64,000 bases of DNA from Anaerotruncus sp. G3(2012). GTDB lineage: Bacteria > Bacillota > Clostridia > Oscillospirales > Ruminococcaceae. A program made the translations under genes and the position numbers. The notes under the pieces were generated by a model. That model saw only the letters and a program-made list of their open reading frames with translations. It searched no databases and was not told where the DNA came from. The DNA lies in the NCBI RefSeq assembly GCF_000403395.2, contig NZ_KE159674.1:50702-114701 (forward strand), written 5' to 3'. Numbering within the stretch: the stretch's first letter is position 1; the number at the start of each line of letters is the position of its first letter. Below are positions 7,995 to 16,492 of this stretch, piece after piece.

Positions 7995-8901
7995 CCCCTG
8001 TCACCCGCTTAAAGTAGTCCTCCAGGCTTTCCTCCACCGTCACCGCCTCCGAAACCCCCAGGCCGGCCCGCACAAAGGCGGAGACGAGTTTGCTTACTGG
8101 AACCTTGGTGGAATTGACCCGTAGGCTGTGGCGGTCCTCCAGGATGAACCGGTCCGCGGGGAAAACGCCCCTCAAAATTTCTGCTGCCCGCTCCCCGTCG
8201 GAGACGGTGAAGTGAAGGTACTTGTCGCTCTTGGCTTCCAGCTCTCCAAGGCTCTCCTCCTCCAGCAGCACGCCGTGGTCAATGATACCGATGTCGTCCG
8301 CCAGCAGGGCTACCTCGGAAAGGATGTGACTGGAAATGAGGATGGTCTTGCCCCGCTCGTCGCACAGCCCCCGGATGAAGGAGCGCACCTCCGCAATACC
8401 GATGGGGTCCAGGCCGTTGATGGGCTCGTCCAAGATCAGCAGCTCCGGGTCGTGCATCACCGCCAGGGCGATGGCCAGCCGCTGCTTCATCCCCAGGGAA
8501 TATTGGGAGAACAGCTTTTTGTCCCGATAGGGCAGGCCCACCAGCTCCAGTGCGTTTTTGATGGTGCCGCGGCCGTCCACCCCCCGCAGGGTGGCGAAGA
8601 TACGCAGGTTTTCTGTTCCGGTGAGGTTGGGATAAAAGCCGGGGGATTCGATGAGGCTGCCGATGTGGGGCAGTAGCTCCTTTTCGTTACCCCCAAGAGG
8701 CTTTCCCCAGATGGACACCTCCCCGGATGTAGGTGTGGCCAGTCCCAGCAGCAGCTTCATAGTGGTGGTTTTCCCGGCGCCGTTTCTGCCCAGCAGGCCG
8801 TAGATACGGCCCGGCCGGACATGAAGATCCAGCCCGTCCACGCTTTTTTGGGTTCCATATTGTTTGGTGAGCCGTTCTGTTTCGATGATATATCTGCTCA
8901 T
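7978..8901 (-). CDS. BcrA-type ABC transporter ATP-binding protein
   Basis: Start at ATG 8901 with AAAGGAGG 8 bp upstream; the open frame extends further but over the divergent promoter region and is not coding. The 307-residue protein has Walker A GRNGAGKTT, signature YSLGMKQRL, Walker B LLILDEPINGLDP and H-loop ISSHILSE. EPINGLDP and the SLGMKQR signature are typical of the bacitracin/lantibiotic immunity ATPases BcrA, SpaF and NisF. The C-terminal 90 residues form the usual accessory domain. It heads the transporter operon and is divergent from the two-component genes that probably control it. Confidence 0.87.
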   Translation of the reverse strand: MSRYIIETERLTKQYGTQKSVDGLDLHVRPGRIYGLLGRNGAGKTTTMKLLLGLATPTSGEVSIWGKPLGGNEKELLPHIGSLIESPGFYPNLTGTENLRIFATLRGVDGRGTIKNALELVGLPYRDKKLFSQYSLGMKQRLAIALAVMHDPELLILDEPINGLDPIGIAEVRSFIRGLCDERGKTILISSHILSEVALLADDIGIIDHGVLLEEESLGELEAKSDKYLHFTVSDGERAAEILRGVFPADRFILEDRHSLRVNSTKVPVSKLVSAFVRAGLGVSEAVTVEESLEDYFKRVTGGEGIA

Positions 8902-8927
8902 GGCAGCTACCTCCTTTTTACGCTGCC

Positions 8928-9026
8928 AGTTTACCACGCCATCCTTGCGTTTTCTTTGAGAGAACCTTGAGAATACCTTGAGATTACGCCTGCGGGCTAT
9001 ACATTTTTTCTTCCCCGGACTATAAT
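8928..9026. promoter_or_regulatory. Divergent promoter region between transporter and two-component genes
   Basis: On the plus strand TATAAT (9021-9026) with TATACA (8998-9003) at 17-bp spacing would drive the regulator gene. On the minus strand TAAACT (8933-8928) is a plausible -10 for the ABC operon, with no good -35, as expected for an activator-dependent promoter. Three TTGAGA repeats fill the space between. Confidence 0.5.
8956..8988 (+). repeat. Triple 11-bp direct repeat, likely response-regulator binding site
   Basis: TTGAGA occurs at 8956, 8967 and 8978, each followed by two variable bases and AC, giving TTGAGANNACC repeated with exactly 11-bp period. One helical turn between copies is the usual spacing for OmpR-type dimers. 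The repeats lie just upstream of the weak minus-strand promoter and near the regulator's own promoter, so autoregulation and activation of the transporter are both possible. Confidence 0.65.
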
Positions 9027-9051
9027 AAAAATTGGGGTAGGAGGTGGTCCT

Positions 9052-9747
9052 GTGCTGGATAAAGAAATTCTTATCGTTGACGATGAAAAAGACTTGCGGG
9101 ACATGATCTGTTCTATCTTTTCTCATGCAGGTTATACCCAGCTGGTCACGGCGGCCTCCGGGGAAGAAGCCTTGGCGCTGCTCTCGAAAAAAATGCCGGG
9201 TATCATCATTATGGATGTGATGATGCCCGGCCTGGACGGTTTTGCGCTGCTTCAGGAGGTTCGCGCTGTCAGCAGCGTCCCGGTGCTGATGCTCACCGCA
9301 AAGGGGGAGGCGGAGGACCGCTTTGCTGGTTTTGAACTGGGGGCGGACGACTACCTGGTGAAGCCCTTTCTTCCCAAGGAGCTGCTGCTGCGGGTCCGGG
9401 CGATCCTGAAACGGGTCTATTCTCAGGAGAACAATATCGTCACATTGGAAGCCTCCTATGTGGATCTGGACCGGGCGGAGGCTGTCAAAGGGGAGCAGCG
9501 GCTCCCGCTGACTGCAAAGGAATACGCCATCTTTCAAAAGCTGGCGGAGAATCCGGGGCGCATCGTTACCATCGGGGTCCTTTGCCAGATGGCCTGCGGC
9601 GACATTTGGCAGGGATACGAAAACACCCTCATGACCCACATCCGGCATCTACGGGAGAAGATTGAAGAGAACCCGTCAAAGCCCGTCTCCCTTCTTACGG
9701 TAAAGGGGCTGGGGTACAAGCTGATGGTGAAGGAGCCGGAGAAATGA
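9052..9747 (+). CDS. OmpR-family response regulator of module B
   Basis: GTG start at 9052 with GTAGGAGG upstream. The 231-residue protein has a receiver domain (DDEKD acidic residues, phospho-acceptor in IIMDVMMPGLDG, LVKPF lysine) and a winged-helix output domain from about 135 that ends LLTVKGLGYKLM. Its family resembles regulators of lantibiotic immunity such as SpaR and CprR. It is co-transcribed with the following kinase (ATGA overlap) and divergent from the BcrA-like exporter, with direct repeats in the intergenic region that it probably binds. Confidence 0.88.
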   Translation: MLDKEILIVDDEKDLRDMICSIFSHAGYTQLVTAASGEEALALLSKKMPGIIIMDVMMPGLDGFALLQEVRAVSSVPVLMLTAKGEAEDRFAGFELGADDYLVKPFLPKELLLRVRAILKRVYSQENNIVTLEASYVDLDRAEAVKGEQRLPLTAKEYAIFQKLAENPGRIVTIGVLCQMACGDIWQGYENTLMTHIRHLREKIEENPSKPVSLLTVKGLGYKLMVKEPEK

Positions 9748-11105
9748 AAACGGTAAAGCGCTTTTTTCGGAAATATTTTTTGACCATGGTGGGGATTATC
9801 CTCCTGTTCCTGCTGCTCAACGCGCTGTTGTACATTTCGATGCTGGTATGGGCCTGGAAAGCCTCCAACGGCCCAGAAATCTCCATCCATGAGGTGTGGG
9901 ACAGTGTCACCGTGGACGAAACAGGCGGCCTGACCGCGGCGGTCGGGCTGGAGGAGGGGCTAAAGGAAAACGACTCCTGGGCCATGCTTCTGGATGACAC
10001 TGGGGCGGTGGTCTGGGAGGAGCGCCTGCCGGAAGAACTGCCCCGGCGCTACACCCCCACCGATGTGGCCAAATTCAGCCGGTGGTATTTAAGGGACTAT
10101 CCCGTTTTTGTATTGGAGCATCCGGCGGGGCTTCTGGTAGTCGGCACAGCGAAAAACAGCTTTGTCAAATACTGCTCCACCTACAAGGAGCCCTATATCC
10201 GGATCATTTTTGCCGGCCTTGCCGTTGCCGTCGTGGTCAATCTGATTGCGGTGGTCCTGCTGATCTGGTGGAATATGGGGCGGGTGGAAAAAGCGGTCGC
10301 CCCTATCTTGCAGGGCATCGAGACGGTGGCCTCCGGCCAGCCGGTGAGCCTCCCGGAAAAGGGGGAGCTGTCGGAGATCAACCGGCAGCTGAACAAGGCA
10401 GGGGTCTTTATCGCCAAAAAGGACAGTGCCAGGGCCGATTGGATCAGCGGCGTCTCCCACGATGTGCGAACCCCCCTCTCGGTGATCTTGGGCTTTGCCG
10501 GGCAACTGGAGGAGGACGGGAACCTTCCGGCCTCTGTCCGGGAACAGGCCGCCGGCATCCGAAAGCAGGGGGAACGGCTGCGGAGCCTCATCTCCGATCT
10601 GAACCTTGCCTCCCGGCTGGAGTATTCCATGCAGCCCCTTCGGATGGAGAAGGTCTATCCGGTGGAGCTGGCCCGGCAGGCCGTCTGTGAATTTCTCGAT
10701 GGCGGACTGGAGGAGCGGTATGAGATCGGATTTTACGCTGGCCCCAAAAGCGAATCGGCCGCCCTCCAGGGGGATGAAGCCCTGCTGAAACGAGCCTTGT
10801 GCAATCTCATCCAAAACAGCATCGCCCACAATCCCCAAGGCTGCCGGATCGATGTTTCGGTTACAGGGGAGGCAACGGATACGATCATCGCCGTTGCAGA
10901 TGATGGTGTGGGGGTACCGGCGGAAAAGCTGAAGGAGTTGGATGCAGACAGCCGCCCTATGGAAAGCACAGACGAAAAACTGAACCTGCGCCACGGATTG
11001 GGCATCCTGCTGGTTCGGCAGATCGCAGAGGCCCACAAGGGGACGATGACGATGGAAAGCGAGCCGGGGAAGGGCTTCAAAACGGTGCTGGTGTTTCCAC
11101 CATGA
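9744..11105 (+). CDS. Sensor histidine kinase of module B (SpaK/CprK-like)
   Basis: 453 residues. Two membrane segments (about 12-33 and 150-175) enclose an extracellular domain of about 115 residues, larger than in module A. A linker leads to HisKA with SGVSHDVRTPLSVILG, the N box NLIQNSIAHN, ADDGVGV and GLGILLVRQIAEAHKG. The size and domain layout resemble kinases sensing lantibiotics in Bacillus and Clostridioides. The start overlaps the regulator stop by ATGA. The likely signal is an antimicrobial peptide, by analogy only. Confidence 0.85.
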   Translation: MKTVKRFFRKYFLTMVGIILLFLLLNALLYISMLVWAWKASNGPEISIHEVWDSVTVDETGGLTAAVGLEEGLKENDSWAMLLDDTGAVVWEERLPEELPRRYTPTDVAKFSRWYLRDYPVFVLEHPAGLLVVGTAKNSFVKYCSTYKEPYIRIIFAGLAVAVVVNLIAVVLLIWWNMGRVEKAVAPILQGIETVASGQPVSLPEKGELSEINRQLNKAGVFIAKKDSARADWISGVSHDVRTPLSVILGFAGQLEEDGNLPASVREQAAGIRKQGERLRSLISDLNLASRLEYSMQPLRMEKVYPVELARQAVCEFLDGGLEERYEIGFYAGPKSESAALQGDEALLKRALCNLIQNSIAHNPQGCRIDVSVTGEATDTIIAVADDGVGVPAEKLKELDADSRPMESTDEKLNLRHGLGILLVRQIAEAHKGTMTMESEPGKGFKTVLVFPP

Positions 11106-11177
11106 AGTGCTCTGATTTTTTCAAAAGCAGATAAAACGTTGAACATTATCCCTTATAATACCAGCGTAAAAATACGG

Positions 11178-11198
11178 CAGGGATTTTCCCTGTTTTTT
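11178..11198 (+). terminator. Intrinsic terminator after module B kinase
   Basis: CAGGGA and TCCCTG form a 6-bp stem with a 3-nt loop, followed by TTTTTT. It lies 73 bp after the kinase stop. The next small gene has its ribosome-binding site immediately afterwards, so readthrough or a leader role is possible. Confidence 0.6.
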
Positions 11199-11216
11199 GA
11201 GGAGGAGGCAAAAACG

Positions 11217-11714
11217 ATGTACAACCATCCGATTTTAGACGCCAGCGGGAAGGCAAAAAAGATTTAGAACCTGTATTCATAATCAGGGGATGCCGGATGG
11301 GCGAGGGATTTTGCTGTCCTGCAAGGCGAAAAAACGCAGACAATACTTTGTGTATTGCAAGGTTTTTCAACGCGGCAGTCCGGCAAAAGACCCGCTCAGA
11401 CGGTGTCGAATGGTTGTGAATACGGCTTCTTAGATCGTGTTGAGCAGAAATTTCATGTAAAAATCCCCGCAGAGGTGCGGGAACACTATTTGGCCTATAA
11501 TGGCGGTTACCCGGAAAAGCCCGTTTTCGCAGGCGGGGACGGCGAAGAATACTCCGTGGACTGGTTTATTCCTGTATGGGATGGGAAGGAGCGGCCCATG
11601 GAAAAAACGCTGGGATTTTTGAGAGCGGATGACGGTGTCATCCCGGACTGGCTGCTCCCCTTTGCCGGGGAAGGCGGGGGAAACCTCTGTGGCCGACTAC
11701 ATGGACAGGCATAG
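11217..11714 (+). pseudogene. SMI1/KNR4-family protein, interrupted and truncated
   Basis: A good GAGGAGG site precedes ATG 11217, which encodes MYNHPILDASGKAKKI and then a stop. After an inserted block, the same frame continues DRVEQKFHVKIPAEVREHYL, AYNGGYPEKPVF and DWLLPFAGEGGG, the SMI1/KNR4 fold found in bacterial toxin-immunity and contact-dependent systems. Removing 165 bp (11266-11430) restores KKILDRVEQKF without a shift. The 3' end is also damaged: after GEGGGN the family normally continues with a strand-turn region, but here the frame runs into unrelated sequence and ends at 11714. Probably once an immunity protein; now broken. Confidence 0.7.
11266..11430 (+). mobile_element. MITE-like insertion with imperfect terminal inverted repeats
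   Basis: The ends AGAACCTGTATTCATAATCA and the reverse complement of the right end, AGAAGCCGTATTCACAACCA, match at 15 of 20 positions. The element is 165 bp, contains no gene, and interrupts the SMI1-like gene. Excising exactly this block rejoins a continuous reading frame, which fixes its limits better than the repeats do. No clear target duplication beyond a single T is visible. A parent transposase was not found in the window. Confidence 0.65.
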
Positions 11715-11750
11715 GGATAAATGTTGGGGGTTACGCTTTGCCCAAAGTAC

Positions 11751-11800
11751 AAAAGCGGAACACGGCGGTTGTTCTTGTGCTGCTGTGTTCCGCCTTTTTA
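11751..11800 (+). terminator. Intrinsic terminator
   Basis: GCGGAACACGGC and GCTGTGTTCCGC form a long stem with one mismatch around a short loop, followed by CTTTTTA and preceded by AAAA, so it could work in both directions. It separates the SMI1-like remnant from module C. Confidence 0.8.
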
Positions 11801-11828
11801 CGGACCTTGATAGGGCGATAGGAAATTT

Positions 11829-11841
11829 GCGTAAAATACGC
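11829..11841 (+). promoter_or_regulatory. Palindrome upstream of module C regulator
   Basis: GCGTA-AAA-TACGC is a perfect 5-bp inverted repeat 19 bp before the regulator ATG. It could be an operator; no strong promoter boxes were identified around it, so its role is a guess. Confidence 0.3.
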
Positions 11842-11860
11842 TTGAAAGGAAGGGAGCGCC

Positions 11861-12556
11861 ATGAGTAAATTATTCCTGTTGGAAGATGACCTGAGCCTGA
11901 TCAGCGGGCTTTCCTTTGCCTTGCAAAAGGCTGGCTATAACCTGGACATCGCACGCACGCTCCAGGAAGCCGAGAGTCTGTGGCAAGAGGAAAAGTATGA
12001 TCTGCTTGTTTTGGATGTTTCCCTCCCGGACGGTTCGGGCTTTGCATTTTGCGAAAAAGTCCGGCGGACATCACAGGTCCCGATTATTTTCCTCACCGCC
12101 TCGGATGCGGAGACCAGCATCATCATGGGCTTGGACATAGGCGGCGATGATTACATCACAAAGCCCTTCAAGCTGGCGGTACTCATGTCAAGGATTCATG
12201 CGCTCCTTCGCAGGAGCCAGCATTTCCGGCAGGCACCCGAAGAATTGTGTTCCAACGGAATCACCCTTCAGCTGCTGGAGGGCCGGGCTTATAAGGACGG
12301 CGGACCGATAGAGCTGACAGCGACGGAATATAAACTCCTGCGTTTTTTCATGGAGCATCCCGGCATTATCCTTTCCCCGGAGCAGATCATGGGGAGGCTC
12401 TGGGACTGTGATGGAGACTTTACGGACGGCAACACGCTGGCGGTCTATATCCGCCGCCTGCGTGCAAAGATAGAGGATGACCCAGCCAGACCGGCACGGG
12501 TCATCACCGTCCGCCGCATGGGATACAAATGGAATACGGGAGGAAGGACACAATGA
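11861..12556 (+). CDS. OmpR-family response regulator of module C
   Basis: 231 residues with a receiver domain (LEDD acidic residues, phospho-acceptor in LLVLDVSLPDGSG, ITKPF lysine) and a winged-helix domain ending ITVRRMGYKWN. AAGGAAGGGAG precedes the ATG. It is followed by a kinase gene overlapping by ATGA and then a MacB-type ATPase and FtsX-type permease, the arrangement of BceRS-AB and VanRS-like detoxification modules. It likely activates the transporter genes when the kinase detects a cell-wall-active compound. Confidence 0.87.
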   Translation: MSKLFLLEDDLSLISGLSFALQKAGYNLDIARTLQEAESLWQEEKYDLLVLDVSLPDGSGFAFCEKVRRTSQVPIIFLTASDAETSIIMGLDIGGDDYITKPFKLAVLMSRIHALLRRSQHFRQAPEELCSNGITLQLLEGRAYKDGGPIELTATEYKLLRFFMEHPGIILSPEQIMGRLWDCDGDFTDGNTLAVYIRRLRAKIEDDPARPARVITVRRMGYKWNTGGRTQ

Positions 12557-13482
12557 ATTTGCCGGTGGCTTTGCTCTGCTGCGTGTTGTGCGGTGCATTG
12601 ACCGCCCTGTGGGTGGTTTGCCATCGCCTGGGGCAGCAGGAGCGGAAAATGGAGGAAGCTGCCCGCCAGATTGCAGAGTACATTCTGGACCGGCGAGAGG
12701 GCGGCATTGAATGTAATGAAGAAGGGGCCATGTACCGCCTGTTTCATGAGGTCAATTCTCTGGTGGCCATTGCGGATGCCCACACCGACAGTGAGCGGCA
12801 GGCCAAGGAATTTCTGCGGGACACCATTTCCGACATCTCCCACCAGCTTAAAACGCCCATCGCCGCGCTGAACATTTATAACGGCATCCTTCAGCAGGAG
12901 GCAGACAACGCCGATACGGTCCGAGAGTTTACAGGCCTCTCGGAGCAGGAGCTTGACCGGCTCGAATCGTTGGTGCAAAGCCTGTTGAAAATGGCCCGGC
13001 TGGATGCAGGGGCCATCACCCTGGAGCAGTTGCCGGAAAACCTCTCGGAGCTGCTGGAGCAGATCAAAGGACAATATTCCTTCCGGGCCGGGCAAGAGGG
13101 AAAAGAACTTGTTCTGGCGGGGGATGAGCAGAGCGTCCTCCTTTGTGACCGGGTATGGCTGACGGAGGCTATCGGGAACCTTGTCAAGAACGCCCTGGAC
13201 CACACAACACAGGGGGACCGCATCCAAATTCGGTGGCAGCAATCCCCCTGCCTAACCCAGATCACCGTGGAGGACAACGGCAGCGGTATCCATTCAGAGG
13301 ACCTATACCATATCTTCAAACGCTTTTACCGAAGCCGATTTTCCAAGGATACTCAGGGAGTGGGTCTCGGTCTGCCGCTGGCAAAGTCGATCATAGAGGC
13401 CCATCAGGGCAGCATGGAAGTCCATAGCGAACTGGGGCACGGAACGACATTCACCATCTGTTTTCCAATCATGACAAAATAG
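12553..13482 (+). CDS. Sensor histidine kinase of module C
   Basis: Start at ATG 12553 (ATGA overlap, GGGAGGAAGG upstream); an earlier in-frame start has no ribosome-binding site. About 309 residues with a single N-terminal membrane segment LPVALLCCVLCGALTALWV and practically no extracellular domain. HisKA has ISDISHQLKTPIAALN, the N box is NLVKNALDHT, followed by VEDNGSGI and GVGLGLPLAKSIIEAHQG. Kinases without a sensor loop often read flux through the partner ABC permease (BceS type), which fits the adjacent transporter, though the permease here is smaller than BceB. That mechanism is inference. Confidence 0.85.
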   Translation: MNLPVALLCCVLCGALTALWVVCHRLGQQERKMEEAARQIAEYILDRREGGIECNEEGAMYRLFHEVNSLVAIADAHTDSERQAKEFLRDTISDISHQLKTPIAALNIYNGILQQEADNADTVREFTGLSEQELDRLESLVQSLLKMARLDAGAITLEQLPENLSELLEQIKGQYSFRAGQEGKELVLAGDEQSVLLCDRVWLTEAIGNLVKNALDHTTQGDRIQIRWQQSPCLTQITVEDNGSGIHSEDLYHIFKRFYRSRFSKDTQGVGLGLPLAKSIIEAHQGSMEVHSELGHGTTFTICFPIMTK

Positions 13483-13562
13483 TCATCTGCGATTTATCGG
13501 ACAGTAAGGTTTGCGTGGTATGCTGTCTACGCAGTCCAATGAAGGAAAGGAGCATTACACAG

Positions 13563-14246
13563 ATGGACTTGTTACAAGTAGAACACATCTGCAAAACCTA
13601 CGGCGGTGGCGAAGCAGCAGTACACGCCTTGAAGGATGTCAGTTTTTCTGTCCCCAGAGGGGAATTTGTTGCTGTCGTTGGGGAATCCGGCTCCGGCAAG
13701 AGCACATTGCTGAACATGATCGGCGCGCTGGATACCCCCACCTCTGGGAGGGTCTATATTGGGGGGGAGGATACCTTCGCTATGAAGGAAAAGGCCCTCA
13801 CTGTCTTCCGGCGCCGGAATATCGGATTTATTTTTCAGGCGTTCCACCTGATCCCGGAGCTTTCCGTGGAACAGAACATGATTTTCCCCCTGCTACTGGA
13901 TCGCCAGCGGCCTAACACGAGGTATCTGGAGGAGCTGCTGGCCGTCCTGGGGCTGGAGAAGCGCCGGAACCATCTGCCCAGCCAACTCTCCGGCGGCCAG
14001 CAGCAGCGGGTAGCCATCGGGCGAGCGCTGATCACCCGGCCCTCCCTGGTTCTGGCCGATGAACCTACAGGCAATCTGGATTCTCAAAACAGCAGCGAGG
14101 TCCTTGCTCTGCTGAAAAAGACCGCCAGGCAGTACGAGCAGACGGTTATTATGATCACCCACAATCCCGGCATCGCCCACACAGCGGACCGGGTGCTCCA
14201 GGTGTCTGACGGTGTACTGACCGACCTTGGGGGGTGCCGGGAATGA
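13563..14246 (+). CDS. MacB/BceA-type ABC transporter ATP-binding protein
   Basis: Start at ATG 13563 with AAAGGAG upstream, not at the earlier in-frame 13515. 227 residues, complete motif set: Walker [11 protein letters not shown]-loop GFIFQAFHL, signature [15 protein letters not shown], Walker [14 protein letters not shown] and H-loop MITHNPGIA. It is the intact counterpart of the pseudogene at 1349-2020, which has lost several of these residues. The product powers the FtsX-type permease encoded by the overlapping next gene. Role in antimicrobial-peptide resistance or sensing is inferred from neighbours. Confidence 0.88.
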   Translation: MDLLQVEHICKTYGGGEAAVHALKDVSFSVPRGEFVAVVGESGSGKSTLLNMIGALDTPTSGRVYIGGEDTFAMKEKALTVFRRRNIGFIFQAFHLIPELSVEQNMIFPLLLDRQRPNTRYLEELLAVLGLEKRRNHLPSQLSGGQQQRVAIGRALITRPSLVLADEPTGNLDSQNSSEVLALLKKTARQYEQTVIMITHNPGIAHTADRVLQVSDGVLTDLGGCRE

Positions 14247-16048
14247 AAAGCTATCTCAGCCTGATCCCAATCTCTGCCAAGGTGCGCCGGAGGCAGAACC
14301 GCATGACCCTCCTTTGCATCATCTTCGCTGTGTTCCTGGTGTCGGCTATCTTCAGTATGGCTGATATGGCGGTTCGTATGGAGCAGAGCCGGCTTGCCAA
14401 AAAGCATGGTCAGGCGTTTACCCTTCAGGCAATCATGGACACTTCTATGGGGCAATCCCTTTTTTTGATTGCCGGGGCCCTGTTCCTCCTGATCCTGATC
14501 GCTGGGGTTCTGATGATCTCAGGCAGCATCAACAGCACTGTAGCCCAACGGACAAAGTTTTTTGGAATGATGCGCTGCATCGGCATGAGCCGCCAGCAGC
14601 TTGCACGGTTCGTGCGTTTGGAGGCTCTGAACTGGTGCAAAACAGCCATTCCTATCGGTATCATTCTGGGAACAGTCAGTTCCTGGACCCTGTGCGCTAT
14701 TCTGCGGTTCGTGGTCCAGGAGGAGTTTACCGCTATTCCACTCTTTGGCGTCAGCGCCATCGGGGTCGTCAGTGGCATTGTAATGGGGATCGTCACCGTA
14801 CTGATCGCCGCTTGGATGCCGGCAAGACAGGCGGCTAAAGTGTCTCCTATTGCGGCGGTTTCGGGAAACACAGGGAGTACCGATCGGACGCAGCGGGCGG
14901 TCCGTACCGGTGCCCTTCCTATTGAGCTCTCCCTTGGAACCCATCATGCGGTATCGGCCAAAAAGAATCTTGTTCTGATGACAGGATCCTTTGCCTTGAG
15001 TATCATCCTGTTTCTGACTTTCTCTGTTCTGCTGGATTGGGTGGGCTATCTGCTGCCCCAGTCTGCCAGCGATGCCGACATCACGATCTACGGGGAGTCG
15101 GGGATGAACTGCGTATCCCCGCAAATAGCAAAGGCCATTCGGGCGATAGACGGGGTAGAGAATGTTTTTGGCCGCCGGAGCGTCTTTGAAGTCCCGGCAG
15201 AGCTGGGGCAGGAGGGCTTGCCCCAGACCGTTGACCTCATTTCCTTTGACGATTTCGACCTGAATGCACTGAAAAAGGACGATGTACTGAAAAAGGGCAG
15301 CGACCTCTCCAAAGTCTACGGGGACAACAGCTATGTGCTGGCAATCTGCGACCCGGACGCTCCGCTTCACAAGGGGGATATTATCTGGGTAAATGGCGAG
15401 GCGCTGAACGTGGCAGGGCTGTTGAAATACGACCTGTTTAGCGGGGACGGCTTCTCCCATGGCAAAGTTTCTGTTATTACCTCCGACGAGACCTTCCTCC
15501 GGCTGACCGGTATTGGTGATTATTCCCTTGTCATGGTGCAGGGTGATCTGACAGACGAGAGCGCGGCCGCGATAAGCGACCTGCTGGACGAGGGGCTTCT
15601 CTTCCGGGACCAGAGGGGACAGCGTACCTTTGGAACCTATATCGCCTTTGTGCTGTGCGTTTACAGCTTTTTGGCCATCATTGCCATGGTCACGGTGCTG
15701 AACATCATGAATAGCATCTCCATGAGCGTGTCCGCCAGGGGCAAGCAGTATGGGGCGATGCGGGCCGTGGGGATGGATGGCCGCCAGGTGACCCAAATGA
15801 TCGCCGCCGAGGCCGTTACCTACGCCCTAGCCGGAGGGGTGATCGGATGCACCGGCGGTCTGGCTATCGGAAAGATACTGTTCAACATACTGATCCGAGA
15901 CCACTTCGCTTATGCCGTATGGACGATACCGGTTTTCCGGCTGCTCATCGTTGTACTGTTTGTCGCCTCGGCAACCTTTGCCGCTATCCATGCCCCAGCC
16001 AAACGGATACGGGATATGGCTGTAACAGACACCATCAACGAACTATAA
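14243..16048 (+). CDS. FtsX/MacB-type ABC transporter permease
   Basis: Start at ATG 14243, overlapping the ATPase stop by ATGA. About 601 residues with an N-terminal membrane helix, then two FtsX-like units: helices near 75-210 containing KFFGMMRCIGMSRQQLARFV, a helix near 250-270, a long extracellular domain (about 275-460), and a last trio of helices with KQYGAMRAVGMDGRQVTQMI. The duplicated GMxRxQ coupling motif is typical of two-domain permeases. It is co-encoded with a BceA/MacB-like ATPase and a two-component system, so it probably recognises an antimicrobial peptide or another envelope compound. Confidence 0.83.
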   Translation: MKSYLSLIPISAKVRRRQNRMTLLCIIFAVFLVSAIFSMADMAVRMEQSRLAKKHGQAFTLQAIMDTSMGQSLFLIAGALFLLILIAGVLMISGSINSTVAQRTKFFGMMRCIGMSRQQLARFVRLEALNWCKTAIPIGIILGTVSSWTLCAILRFVVQEEFTAIPLFGVSAIGVVSGIVMGIVTVLIAAWMPARQAAKVSPIAAVSGNTGSTDRTQRAVRTGALPIELSLGTHHAVSAKKNLVLMTGSFALSIILFLTFSVLLDWVGYLLPQSASDADITIYGESGMNCVSPQIAKAIRAIDGVENVFGRRSVFEVPAELGQEGLPQTVDLISFDDFDLNALKKDDVLKKGSDLSKVYGDNSYVLAICDPDAPLHKGDIIWVNGEALNVAGLLKYDLFSGDGFSHGKVSVITSDETFLRLTGIGDYSLVMVQGDLTDESAAAISDLLDEGLLFRDQRGQRTFGTYIAFVLCVYSFLAIIAMVTVLNIMNSISMSVSARGKQYGAMRAVGMDGRQVTQMIAAEAVTYALAGGVIGCTGGLAIGKILFNILIRDHFAYAVWTIPVFRLLIVVLFVASATFAAIHAPAKRIRDMAVTDTINEL

Positions 16049-16226
16049 GCATGGGAAAAAAGATACAGAAAATTCTCCATGATAAATGAAATGGATAGAG
16101 CTGTTGCAGCTTCATCTATACCATTAGGAGGCACAGAAAAGCAGATGGAAACTATATACAGTATCGAAATCACGCTGACAACAAGATATCGTATACGGTA
16201 AACTAAAAGAGCAAATTGTTGTTAAG

Positions 16227-16435
16227 CTATCCCCTCACTTTGAGGGAGGTATCCAGGTAGGAGTTTTGTAATGCAACGCCAGTGGGGTCCTTTATACCCT
16301 GTACGATCTGGAGTATGTCCCCGGCGGTGGAAAAGAGGCGGTACAGCCACAGTCCCTGGCGGCACAGTAGCCGCCCAATACCGGAAACGATGAGGTCGAG
16401 GAAATCCGGGTTTCCGGAGATAAGCTGCCCTTTTA
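16227..16435 (-). pseudogene. Unidentified coding-like fragment cut by an IS element
   Basis: The minus strand is open from the IS end at 16435 down to TAG at 16227 and reads LISGNPDFLDLIVSGIGRLL then CRQGLWLYRLF, which looks amphipathic and protein-like. The start would lie under or beyond the IS inserted at 16436. It may be the N-terminal piece of a conjugation membrane protein, but I do not recognise the family. Orientation is opposite to the T4SS gene on the other side of the IS. The 178 bp between module C and this fragment hold nothing recognisable. Confidence 0.35.
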
Positions 16436-16492
16436 GGGCTTGTTTGAAAAATAAATATTGCACAAACCAAATAAAAGTGCGAAAATAGAGCC

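Noticed and set aside
8902-9648. Long N-terminal extension of the BcrA-like ATPase frame on minus
   Set aside because: It runs antisense to a clear response-regulator gene and through the divergent promoter; ATG 8901 has a good ribosome-binding site and the family N-terminus.
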